This document shows, piece by piece, positions 8,547 to 16,821 of a stretch of 50,709 nt of DNA. Made by a program: the position numbers and the translations under genes. Where the stretch lies: contig JAFGGB010000189.1 of assembly GCA_016930775.1 (NCBI GenBank), forward strand, positions 1-50,709, read 5' to 3'. Within the stretch, counting starts at the first letter, position 1. Each line of letters begins with the position of its first letter. This DNA is from Deltaproteobacteria bacterium (GTDB lineage Bacteria; Desulfobacterota; Syntrophia; Syntrophales; UBA2210). The notes beneath the pieces are model-generated. The model worked only from the letters and a program-made list of their open reading frames with translations, had not been told where the DNA came from and ran no database searches.

Positions 8547-10073
8547 CTAAAAAATTGTTCTATCAAGGCTTCTATACTGAATTGCCTCGGATATCTGGGC
8601 GGCGGCTATGTTTTCTTCGCCGGCGAGGTCGGCTATCGTCCTGGCAAGCTTCAAGACGCGGCTCAATGCCCGGGCGCTCAGGCCCAGCTTGTCGACGGCC
8701 ATCTCAAGGAGTTCCCGGGAATCGCTGTCCACGGGACAGAAAGCCCTGATCTCCCGGCTTGTCATCCGGGCGTTCGTCTGCAGGGGGCTTCCGAATCGGC
8801 GAAGCTGGATTTCACGGGCGGCAAGAACCCGGTTCCTGATGTCATTCGATGATTCCGCCGTTCCGGTTTTCGCAAGTTCGCGATATCGGAGAGACGGAAC
8901 CTCCACGTGGATGTCGATCCTATCGAGAAGCGGCCCCGAGATTTTCGTGCGGTACTGGCGGATTTGCTGCTGCGTGCAGCGGCAGGCTTTGTGGCGGTCG
9001 CCGAAATGACCGCAGGGACAGGGATTCATGGCGGCGATGAGCATGAAGCGGGAAGGGTACGTGACGGACTGGGAGGCCCGCGCTATCGTCACGGCGCCGG
9101 ACTCCAGCGGCTGCCGGAGAACCTCCAGAACATTCCGCTTGAACTCCGGAAGTTCGTCGAGGAACAGGACTCCGTTGTGGGCAAGGCTGATCTCCCCGGG
9201 ACGGGGCGTTTGACCGCCGCCGACGAGGCCTGCGTCGGAAATCGAATGATGAGGCGACCGGAAGGGTCTCGTTGTCATGAGGTCTCCCCGGCCTGCCAGG
9301 AACCCGGCAACGGAATAAATTTTCGTCGTTTCCAGTGCCTCTTCGAGAGAGAGATCGGGCAAAATGGTAAGAAGGCGTTGGGCCAGCATGGTCTTGCCGG
9401 CGCCCGGAGGGCCTATCATAAGGAGATTATGCGAAGAGGCTGCGGCGATCTCCAGGGCTCTTTTCGCCTGCTGCTGGCCGGCGACTTCGCTGAAATCGAA
9501 AGGATAGTTCCGGTTCCTTGCACTGTCCGCAAAGAGAAGGGCTTTCTGCGGTTCGATAACCCTTCGCCCGCCGAAGTGCTCGACGATATCGGCCAGATGA
9601 TCGGCGGCGATGGCCTCGATTCCCCGGACAAGAGCAGCTTCGGCGGCGTTCTCCCGTGGCAGAACGATCCCCCTGAGCCCCCGGTCCCGGGCCGCAAGTG
9701 CCGCCGGCAGGGCCCCATGGACGCCCTTCAGCCGTCCGTCAAGGGATAGTTCGCCGAGGAAGAGATAGCCCGACAGAATCCCTGAATCGACAATTCCCTC
9801 GGAAGCCACAATGGCAACGGCAATGGGAAGATCGAAGCCCGTGCCTTCCTTTCGGATATCGGCGGGAGAAAGATTGACGGTGACGCGATAGCGGGGGAAG
9901 GGGTACCCTGAATTTTTAACGGCCGCCCTGATCCGGTCCTTGCTTTCCTTGACGGCGGCATCGGGGAGGCCCACGGTGGCGAACTGGGGAAGACCCGGAG
10001 AGGTGTCCACCTCCACGTCGATGATATGGCTGTCGATGCCGATGAGTGCGGCGCTCTTCACGGTGACGATCAT
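8547..10073 (-). CDS. comM: YifB/ComM-type Mg-chelatase-like AAA+ ATPase
   Basis: Member of the YifB/ComM family; ComM is a hexameric helicase assisting branch migration during natural transformation. At 508 aa it has the full family layout: an N-terminal Lon-like (ChlI) domain with GLPDAAVKESKDRIRAA near residue 36, then an AAA+ domain with Walker A GPPGAGKT (221-228) and Walker B FLDELPEF, a CPCG...CRC cysteine cluster, and a C-terminal Mg-chelatase domain. The frame is open for 68 more codons upstream, but the ATG at 10073 (MIVTVKSAALIG) matches the normal family N-terminus. No strong ribosome site is seen. No other competence genes are nearby. Confidence 0.93.
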   Translation of the reverse strand: MIVTVKSAALIGIDSHIIDVEVDTSPGLPQFATVGLPDAAVKESKDRIRAAVKNSGYPFPRYRVTVNLSPADIRKEGTGFDLPIAVAIVASEGIVDSGILSGYLFLGELSLDGRLKGVHGALPAALAARDRGLRGIVLPRENAAEAALVRGIEAIAADHLADIVEHFGGRRVIEPQKALLFADSARNRNYPFDFSEVAGQQQAKRALEIAAASSHNLLMIGPPGAGKTMLAQRLLTILPDLSLEEALETTKIYSVAGFLAGRGDLMTTRPFRSPHHSISDAGLVGGGQTPRPGEISLAHNGVLFLDELPEFKRNVLEVLRQPLESGAVTIARASQSVTYPSRFMLIAAMNPCPCGHFGDRHKACRCTQQQIRQYRTKISGPLLDRIDIHVEVPSLRYRELAKTGTAESSNDIRNRVLAAREIQLRRFGSPLQTNARMTSREIRAFCPVDSDSRELLEMAVDKLGLSARALSRVLKLARTIADLAGEENIAAAQISEAIQYRSLDRTIF

Positions 10074-10840
10074 GCTGGCATACCGGAAATGGAGTCTCCC
10101 TCCAAAAACGCAAAACCTGGAGGGGAAGAACAGTGAAACAGCGGCGCCGGCAAGATCAGAGAGCCGCCGGTCAGTATAGTACTCAAAGACGGCCGGAATA
10201 ACAAGCGATAATAAGCTTTTGGTCGCGTCCGCCAAGGGACTGAAACCGGCTGAGTCCGTGTCAGGGAGCAGCAGCACAGGAGAGCCGAAACCTCACGGCG
10301 ATGTCAATGCCGTCGAGGAGCATTCCTGAAACTTTGGCGCGGCGCCGGCGGATGGGCTGCCGGGTAGAACTAAAAGGACCAGGAAGAAGCAAGAGAAATA
10401 CAGCATTCTTCCCACCATAAAACAAAAGCAGCATATGATAGAGCAATTCAGGAAGTCCTGAACTCTCTTTCAATAAAGTAATCAATAAACTCTCGTTATG
10501 TTGGAGGGTTCGGATAAGCAGTCAGAATTTCACAGATATAAAATCACCGTAAATTAACGGTCCGCATCAATGAAAAAGGGCCTATCGCCGTTTCAAAGGG
10601 GATTTACGAATGCATACGGAGATCCATTGATCGCCGATTCGGAGATCTCAGGTTAATCACATATTGATGCTTCAGATAATCCATCACATGTTTCAAAATA
10701 TGAATGCCAGCCGCGAGGTTCCGCGGCGTCGAGCCAGTGGAGCAACCGAACTGCACGGCGCCGAACGGCCCAGCTCACAGAGAACTTTCTCAAAAAGACG
10801 CTGATGGGCCAGTATCACCGCCTCAAACACGTCAATACGG
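10074..10840. other. Gene-free stretch of 767 bp
   Basis: No supported gene. It contains a perfect inverted repeat TTCAGGA-AG-TCCTGAA (10447-10462) and a 5+6+5 repeat ACCGT-AAATTA-ACGGT near 10546. Around 10610-10650 the octamer CGGAGATC occurs twice. Fragmentary open frames show no recognisable protein. It may be degenerated DNA or regulatory sequence upstream of comM. Confidence 0.5.
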
Positions 10841-11785
10841 CTACTCTTTGCGGAACGCCTCAGCTATCTGTTTAGTCCTGATGAAAGCGGGAGTGGTTGT
10901 GATAGCGTTCTTGACGGCGGGACTGCGCATGGCCAGTGCGTTCATCTGTTGCACTCTTTCCTCGCTGGGCGGGTGCGTGCTCAAGGCGTCCGCAAGGCTC
11001 TTGATTATAAGATTCCCGCTTTTCTGGGCGTTTTTCTCTGTCTGAAGCAGTTTTTCATAAAATTTTCCAACCTGATCTTTGTCATATCCGGCGCCGGTTG
11101 CAAGCCTGAACCCGATTCGATCCGCTTCCATCTCGTCTTCCCGCGAATTGGCCATGAATCGATATTTCTGCACGAGCAGTCCCCCGCCGGCGCCGGCGGC
11201 GCCTCCTAACATCGTCGCTCTGGCCAGACAGCTCTTGTCGTCTTCCGGGCACAGGATTTTTCCCAAACCATATCCGGCGACAACGCCTACAAGTCCTCCA
11301 CCCGCTGCGAGCAGCCAGGTTTTGTTCTTGTCTTTTTCCATTGCATACATCCGCTCTGCAGTGTGCCTGGCTATGACGTGGCCGATTTCGTGCCCGATGA
11401 CCCCGGCAAGTTCAGCTTCATTTGACGCCGCGGCGATCAGCGGTGCGGTCACAAATATTTGACCGGCAGGCATGGCGAAGGCGTTGGCACTGACCACATC
11501 CACAACGGTGAATGTATAGTGGTAGGGATTGCCATCGAGCTTGTTGACCATGACGATTTTCATGCCAAGATCGGAAACATATTTTTGAAGGTCCTGGTTC
11601 TTTGCCGGGGGATAATCCGCCAGCATTTTCGGAAGAGCTTCCTTGGTCAAACGCTCTTCGTCCTGCACCGTCAATCCCGTCTCCTGACCGACGTTGCTGC
11701 CCTCGCGGTAGCGCGAACCTGTTGTCGGAGCGCACGAATACAGCAGCGATACTATAAGCATCAACAGACCAATGTATTTTTTCAT
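10841..11785 (-). CDS. M48-family metalloprotease lipoprotein
   Basis: Secreted zinc protease of the M48 (Ste24/HtpX/BepA-like) family, probably a membrane-anchored periplasmic lipoprotein. The 314-aa precursor has a short signal peptide ending in the lipobox LYSC (C18). The zinc motif HEIGH is at 132-136, with the third ligand expected at E218 in a DEMEAD segment. A glycine-rich hydrophobic insert lies at about 157-205. The ATG at 11785 has AGGAG seven bases upstream. It may act in envelope protein quality control, as BepA and YcaL do; no TPR domain is present. It is not in an obvious operon. Confidence 0.88.
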   Translation of the reverse strand: MKKYIGLLMLIVSLLYSCAPTTGSRYREGSNVGQETGLTVQDEERLTKEALPKMLADYPPAKNQDLQKYVSDLGMKIVMVNKLDGNPYHYTFTVVDVVSANAFAMPAGQIFVTAPLIAAASNEAELAGVIGHEIGHVIARHTAERMYAMEKDKNKTWLLAAGGGLVGVVAGYGLGKILCPEDDKSCLARATMLGGAAGAGGGLLVQKYRFMANSREDEMEADRIGFRLATGAGYDKDQVGKFYEKLLQTEKNAQKSGNLIIKSLADALSTHPPSEERVQQMNALAMRSPAVKNAITTTPAFIRTKQIAEAFRKE

Positions 11786-12120
11786 GGTTTGCTCCTCATG
11801 TAATATTCCGCATTGTCAAGGCTTCCCCGTGCAGTTTACGGTAAATGAAGCAGCGGACAAATTTCTTTCGACTGCGATGCCGTTCCCATGAAACACCGAT
11901 AAACCGGAGGCTGCCGGAAAAAAGATAGCACAACAAAGGCTTGAAATGCCACAGTCCTTCCGGAAGGTTTTCCTGCCGGGCGCCGATGCAACGCGCCGCC
12001 TCGGGCGCGGAGGACTTTATTGAGCAACTCGTTAAAGGCGCCATCCACTCATTATTCTCACTGTACTGCTGAAATGGTTCCTGCGCATACGGATCGCTGG
12101 ATGTCAACTATTCCACAAGC
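11786..12120. other. Gene-free stretch of 335 bp
   Basis: Only open frames without recognisable sequence or convincing start sites are seen on the minus strand. It should hold the promoter for the M48 gene, but no strong -35/-10 pair was found. Confidence 0.4.
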
Positions 12121-12966
12121 TCAGCGACTGAAGCGCAGCAAAGCGACACCCAGCAACGTGCACATCGTTGCAAGCGTTTTTATGAGATCGAGCCGTTCCT
12201 TGAGAACAAAGACACCAAGCAGAAGCGCAAATACTATGCTTGTCTCCCGCAAAGCGGTCACCAAAGGTATCGGCGCTACGGTAAAGGCCCAGATCACCAT
12301 TGCGTAGGCAAAAAATGAGGTTCCACCCCCGATTGCGGCAAGCCGCCAATTCTGCAAAATACCCCTCTTCACAATGCCCGGTCGGCGAACTCTCATGATT
12401 ACGGCAAAAATAACAGCATTCAGTGTTGACAGCCAGCCGTAGAAACCAAGCGCCGTGCCGGCCTCGCGCGCCCCCAAACCGTCCATCAGCGAATAGGACG
12501 CGATGAATCCTCCGGTGATTATGGCCAGTAAGGCGGCGCGGCCATTGCGAAGTCCGTCGCTGCGGCGGACCAGCGACAGGCTCATAATGCCGCTGCCAAT
12601 AGCGATCACTGCGGTTATTTCAAGCCAGGAGAGATACGAACCCAGAAAAGTTGCCGAAATAACTGCCACAATAAGGGGCGCTGATCCACGCGCCAAAGGA
12701 TATACCTGAGTTAGATCACCGATGCGATAGGAGGCCAAGAGGAACAGTTGGTAACCCGTGTGCAGGGCCGCACCTGCCAATATGTAGGGTAGCGATCCGA
12801 GACTGGGCAATGGCGAGAACAGCAGAGCTGCCACCGCAAAAGGCGTGTGCCCTAACACAACGGCGCTCATGCCGAGGTGTTTATCGTCCGTACTTTTGAC
12901 AAGAAAATTCCAGGAGGCATGCAACAGCGCTGCAAACAGGACTATGATCATAACCGGGAGAGACAT
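12121..12966 (-). CDS. EamA/DMT-superfamily permease
   Basis: Integral inner-membrane transporter of the drug/metabolite superfamily: 281 aa, about ten hydrophobic helices in two homologous EamA halves (roughly 1-135 and 145-280). The second half contains the typical PLVTALRETSIVFALLLG segment followed by KERL. Such proteins export or import small metabolites; the substrate cannot be predicted. The start ATG at 12966 has no clear ribosome site. Neighbours give no functional hint. Confidence 0.85.
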   Translation of the reverse strand: MSLPVMIIVLFAALLHASWNFLVKSTDDKHLGMSAVVLGHTPFAVAALLFSPLPSLGSLPYILAGAALHTGYQLFLLASYRIGDLTQVYPLARGSAPLIVAVISATFLGSYLSWLEITAVIAIGSGIMSLSLVRRSDGLRNGRAALLAIITGGFIASYSLMDGLGAREAGTALGFYGWLSTLNAVIFAVIMRVRRPGIVKRGILQNWRLAAIGGGTSFFAYAMVIWAFTVAPIPLVTALRETSIVFALLLGVFVLKERLDLIKTLATMCTLLGVALLRFSR

Positions 12967-13090
12967 AAGAGAACTTTATCTTTCTGATTTCTGGAGCTGA
13001 TTTGGCATAAGCCTGTTATTCTGTTAACGGTCAAATCGATCGGCGCTGCAGGCCGTCCACTCCAATAACGGGTTGAACACAGGCAACGTC

Positions 13091-13888
13091 TCACATCCCG
13101 GCCCGTCGGATTGCCTCTTCCAGGCTGATGCCATACGATCTGCCTATCTCGGTCTCGGGACTCTCCGATTTGTAGAGTTTCATGAAGGTTTCCAAACCTT
13201 TTGCCTCGACTAAATGCTTCACCAGGCGGTAACTTGCCGCGTAATACACCCGACGACGCGCCGGATCTGTTGCAAGCCAACGTGGGGGCGGCTTCGTCGT
13301 TCCCAAATGCTCAATCACGTCGGCCGGAACGACTAATGACCGATCGGCGCCCACAGGGCTCGCAGCTAGACCGGCAGGAAGAACTTTCAATGCAATATAT
13401 TCCGCGAGACCTTCACGAAACGTATGGCTATGATAGCGCCACATAAACAAATGGACGAGTTCGTGAATGCAGGTGGCGTCGAAACCCCTCATTGCCCCGA
13501 GATATGCCTTCCGGTGCAGAAAAATAATTCCCTTTGGATCCCGCGGATGATTGTATCCTTTCCACACGTGGCAAACATCTGGCAAATCTGACACATAGAT
13601 TCGAACCTTCGGACCCAGAACGGCCGCATCCAGCTTGACCCCCAACAACTTTTCTACATGCCTGCAAGCATCTTCGGCGACCCGGAGGAAGGCAGGGTCG
13701 ACTTTCATTCTGTGTTGATAAATCTCAATGGACTCGCCGACCGCAACCAGTTCAGACTCATCGATGATCTGTTCGTCTCCGCTTGCACGCCGCAGTCGCC
13801 CAGTTGCTGGACTGACAGCAGCAAAAACCAGGAAGAAACAAATAATTGAAGCAACTTGTCTCGTATGATGCAATGGCCCTGTCCGCAT
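13091..13888 (-). CDS. Secreted HExxH putative metallopeptidase
   Basis: Unassigned protein of 265 aa from ATG 13888. An N-terminal signal peptide or membrane anchor is followed by a domain with HELVH at residues 142-146 and a downstream FREGLAEY whose E159 is suited as third zinc ligand, the gluzincin arrangement of peptidase-MA-type proteins. The C-terminal YYAASYRLVKHLVEAKG and later LEEAIRRAGM segments resemble the helical tail of such peptidases. The frame continues upstream to a TTG at 13942, but the ATG gives a better signal peptide. A small secreted protein gene ends 19 bp upstream, so the two are probably co-transcribed. Substrate unknown. Confidence 0.65.
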   Translation of the reverse strand: MRTGPLHHTRQVASIICFFLVFAAVSPATGRLRRASGDEQIIDESELVAVGESIEIYQHRMKVDPAFLRVAEDACRHVEKLLGVKLDAAVLGPKVRIYVSDLPDVCHVWKGYNHPRDPKGIIFLHRKAYLGAMRGFDATCIHELVHLFMWRYHSHTFREGLAEYIALKVLPAGLAASPVGADRSLVVPADVIEHLGTTKPPPRWLATDPARRRVYYAASYRLVKHLVEAKGLETFMKLYKSESPETEIGRSYGISLEEAIRRAGM

Positions 13889-13907
13889 GATTGTTGCGCG
13901 CAGTAAA

Positions 13908-14195
13908 CTACAACCGGTCTTGGCTGAAGAAACCGGGACCAAAAACTCTCGTCGGTCTGATTGTCTCGGAGTTGGCCGTCGCTAAGAAGCGAAGCCGTCC
14001 GGCGTTCTGAGAAAAGTATATCGGTGGAGACGCTGTTGCCCGTTTGATCGCATCAATAGCGGCGCTGTTGTCAAAGTCATCGTAAATGGGGGCTCTGGCA
14101 TTTCCGCAGAAAAACGGAAATATGGCTGTAGCGGCCACAGCCGCCAGCAGCCGCACCGAGGCCTTGGAAGGCGAGTGTTCAGATCGTGGATTCAT
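13908..14195 (-). CDS. Small secreted hypothetical protein
   Basis: Protein of 95 aa from ATG 14195, not recognised. A basic N-terminus and a hydrophobic stretch (about residues 12-32) look like a signal peptide, followed by a short polar, aromatic-containing mature part. AGAAAG upstream is a weak ribosome site. It lies 19 bp before the HExxH gene and may be its partner or substrate. It could also be a spurious frame; only context and the signal-like N-terminus support it. Confidence 0.4.
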   Translation of the reverse strand: MNPRSEHSPSKASVRLLAAVAATAIFPFFCGNARAPIYDDFDNSAAIDAIKRATASPPIYFSQNAGRLRFLATANSETIRPTRVFGPGFFSQDRL

Positions 14196-14667
14196 ATAAT
14201 TTCTTTCTGCTTGCTCAACGCAGGATCTCCCTGAAAACAGCGATTTGATTGTATCAAAAGACGCATAAGAAAAATAGATTCGAAGATCTTGCGATCGCAA
14301 TCAAGCAATATGACAATCGAGCCAGCTATTATGAAAGCAGTATAATTTCAACATTCTAAAGCGTGTCCAAAACTATTTTATGCATGAACTCGAAGGGATC
14401 GATGGACCATCTTCATTCCTAAGGCCGCATCCATCTTTGTGGGCGTTGACCAACCATACATATATCGCATGCAGTCGTCACTCCCATATGTAGGGTCATT
14501 CTGTTGATGGAGTCCGGAGATTTCTTGCCTTTGACTCGTTCCCAAGAATATTTTTTACTATCTTATCAATATTAATAACTATTTGTTCTATCTGAAAAAA
14601 TGCTTGACAATCAATAATATGGGATTTAATGTATGGCCATGTAAAGCAATGTAGGGCATTGACGTAC
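14196..14667. other. Divergent intergenic region before iclR-type gene
   Basis: AT-rich region separating the secreted-protein pair from the plus-strand catabolic island. It contains the palindrome TTTGAT-TGT-ATCAAA (14244-14258), an exact 12-bp palindrome TTGCGATCGCAA (14289-14300), and two similar direct elements ATCAATATTA (14565-14574) and ATCAATAATA (14610-14619) beside the iclR-type promoter. No gene is seen. Confidence 0.5.
14604..14632 (+). promoter_or_regulatory. Candidate promoter of the IclR-family gene
   Basis: A perfect TTGACA (14604-14609) is followed after 17 bp by TAATGT (14627-14632, 3 of 6). A transcript starting near 14640 would exclude the in-frame ATG at 14629 and favour ATG 14668 as the start codon. 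Confidence 0.45.
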
Positions 14668-15447
14668 ATGGCAAAAAAAGTTCAATCTCTTCAACGGGCA
14701 ATGAAAATCTTAAGGCTATTCAGCCTGCACCGGCCGTATCTTGGAATCTCCGAAATAAGTCGAGAATTGAATATCAGCAAGGGCACCATACAAGGCATGG
14801 TCCAAACACTTTCGGATGAGGGATTGCTTAGAAAAGACCCTGCGACAAGAAAGTATTTGCTGGGATTGGATCTCTACGAGTTGGGAGTTGTAGTCGCCGG
14901 AAGTCTTGAGCTTAATCAGAAAGCGTCTGCCCCGGCAAATCAACTCGCTAAAAGAACTCAACGATTGATCAGCGTTGCAGTTCGCGACAACAACACCGCA
15001 TTGATAACTCTTGATGCCTATCCCCGGGTTGAACCTTTCATATCGCGTCACTTTGAACCACGCAGGCCTCTGTATTGCACTGCCATTGGGAAGTCAATGC
15101 TCGTCGCCATGAACGACTCGGAATTGGAAGATTATTTGGATGCGACTAAGTTACTGCCCTATACGGTCAACACTATAACAAAGAGGCAGTTGCTTCTGGC
15201 GGAAGTGCATGAAGCGAGGCTGCGAGGCTACGCCATTAACCGCGCAGAACACACATTGACTCGCGGCGGTATCGGAGCGCCGATATTGCAGCGAGACGGC
15301 AAGCTTGCAGGATCGATAGCAATAGTAATATCTCCTGATCAAATAACGGCAAATGAGGATAGATTGTCTTCGGAAGTGAAGAATGCGGCTGCGGAGATCT
15401 CTCGATACATGGGTTATTTCAAGGAGATCGCAGAACGGATGAGATAA
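14668..15447 (+). CDS. IclR-family transcriptional regulator
   Basis: Probable effector-responsive regulator of the catabolic island. At 259 aa it has an N-terminal winged HTH (about 8-65, recognition region LNISKGTIQGMVQTL) and a C-terminal IclR effector-binding domain with the family motif RRPLYCTAIGKSML and a later RGYAINRAEHT. The upstream ATG at 14629 is in frame but overlaps the predicted -10 box. IclR proteins typically control an adjacent catabolic operon in response to a carboxylic acid. This gene lies 218 bp before the TAXI receptor on the same strand, so the TRAP and dehydrogenase genes are the likely targets (inference). Confidence 0.92.
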   Translation: MAKKVQSLQRAMKILRLFSLHRPYLGISEISRELNISKGTIQGMVQTLSDEGLLRKDPATRKYLLGLDLYELGVVVAGSLELNQKASAPANQLAKRTQRLISVAVRDNNTALITLDAYPRVEPFISRHFEPRRPLYCTAIGKSMLVAMNDSELEDYLDATKLLPYTVNTITKRQLLLAEVHEARLRGYAINRAEHTLTRGGIGAPILQRDGKLAGSIAIVISPDQITANEDRLSSEVKNAAAEISRYMGYFKEIAERMR

Positions 15448-15665
15448 CAGCCAGAGATGAGGCTAGGATTGGTCGGCACAAGAAGCGCCTGCCTTGCGCG
15501 TTGCCAATATGGTTAAATTTGGTTTACCCATTGTGCGCTCTCATGATGTCCTCTGCAGCAAGGTCATCACGAGCAGAGTATGTTTCGTTACATCAACCCG
15601 GGCAAGGAGGAGATTCTTTATGCAGATCTTTTCAAGAGCCCGAAACAGCAAAGGAGGATTCAGTC

Positions 15666-16658
15666 ATGATTAAAAGAAAATTGCGTGGAACAGGCATATG
15701 TTTCGCTATTGCATTGGCTGCCATTTTTTTCTTGATGCCGGCCAACGGTGATTGCCTGACCAGAATTGCCGTCGGTGGAAACGGCGTTGGCGGAGTTTAC
15801 TACCTCTACTCCGGCGCCCTTTCCCAGATGATCAACAAGTATATTCCCGATGTGGAGGCGACAGTCGAGGTGTGCGCGGGATCTTCTGTCGAGCATATCA
15901 AACGCATTCAACTCGGTGAGCTTCAGGTTGGTCCGGCTATGAACGATTCGGTTTTTAAATCCTTACAGGGGATTGGACAATTCAAAACTCCCCACGACAA
16001 AATACGGACCCTCTTTACCATGTATCCCGCCGTCATGCAGGGCGCCGCGCTTGCAAGTTCAGGGATTCGGACCTTCAGCGATCTCGTCGGGAAAAGGGTG
16101 ACGTTCTACACCCCGGGAAGCGGAAGCTATAATATGGGAATGGCCGTTCTGGATGCGTTGGGAATGGATCCCAAAAAGATTAACCTCCAGTATTTAAACA
16201 TGATGGAAGGGGTCAACGCCATTCGCAATGGAAAACTCGATGTTCAATTCAGCGGCATGGCCTACCCCGCTCCCTGGATCATGGATTTGTCGGTAACCCA
16301 TAAGATCGTCCTGATAAGCGCTTCGGATGAGGAACTTGCCAAAATAAACGAAAAATATCCTTACTACATGCCCTCTTTCATTCCGGGAGGGACCTATACG
16401 GGAGTTGATAAAGACGCAAAAATGCCCGGAATCTGGAACTCCTATATTGGCAGCGCAGACTTGCCCGATGAGTTGGCTTACCAGATTACCAAGGTCGTTT
16501 ACGAGCACATAGACGATCTCAAAAAGGCATACAAAGGCGCCGGTTGGGCCACGCCCGAGAATACGATGAAGTACGGAATCGCACCTCTCCACCCGGGTGC
16601 GGTGAAGTATTATCAGGAAAAGAAAGTTGAAATTCCAAGCCGTTTGATGCCGAAATAG
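15666..16658 (+). CDS. TAXI-family TRAP transporter solute receptor
   Basis: Periplasmic binding protein (330 aa) delivering a solute to the adjacent TRAP permease. It has a signal peptide (hydrophobic core about 10-25), then the TAXI N-terminal strand RIAVGGNGVGGVYYLYSGAL, and the conserved GKRVTFYTPGSGSYNMG segment near residue 140. The ATG at 15666 has AAGGAGG nine bases upstream. The frame is open further upstream without a signal peptide. TAXI receptors bind glutamate, 2-oxoglutarate or other carboxylates in the few known cases; the ligand here is unknown but should feed the downstream dehydrogenase pathway. Confidence 0.93.
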   Translation: MIKRKLRGTGICFAIALAAIFFLMPANGDCLTRIAVGGNGVGGVYYLYSGALSQMINKYIPDVEATVEVCAGSSVEHIKRIQLGELQVGPAMNDSVFKSLQGIGQFKTPHDKIRTLFTMYPAVMQGAALASSGIRTFSDLVGKRVTFYTPGSGSYNMGMAVLDALGMDPKKINLQYLNMMEGVNAIRNGKLDVQFSGMAYPAPWIMDLSVTHKIVLISASDEELAKINEKYPYYMPSFIPGGTYTGVDKDAKMPGIWNSYIGSADLPDELAYQITKVVYEHIDDLKKAYKGAGWATPENTMKYGIAPLHPGAVKYYQEKKVEIPSRLMPK

Positions 16659-16821
16659 GGACTCTGACGATCCATGTTTGCCCCCCTTCCGCCTGAACGC
16701 AGACCTTGTGCACTGGCGCTATGGCGGAGGAGATGAAGTCGCCGTATGGCTTAGGATGGCCGGGGTTTGAAGTAGCATGTCAAGCCCCGGCCTCCGATTA
16801 AGATTAAAAAGGAATTTTATC

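Noticed and set aside
10261-10485. Minus-strand frame of 74 codons upstream of comM
   Set aside because: No recognisable domain, no ribosome site, and low-complexity hydrophobic composition. Probably chance.
11796-12107. Two overlapping minus-strand frames between the EamA and M48 genes
   Set aside because: Different frames of equal length over the same DNA, with no family resemblance or start signals.
15474-15490. GG-N10-GC spacing resembling a sigma-54 promoter before the TAXI gene
   Set aside because: The -12 side lacks TTGC and only the bare spacing matches. Too common by chance.
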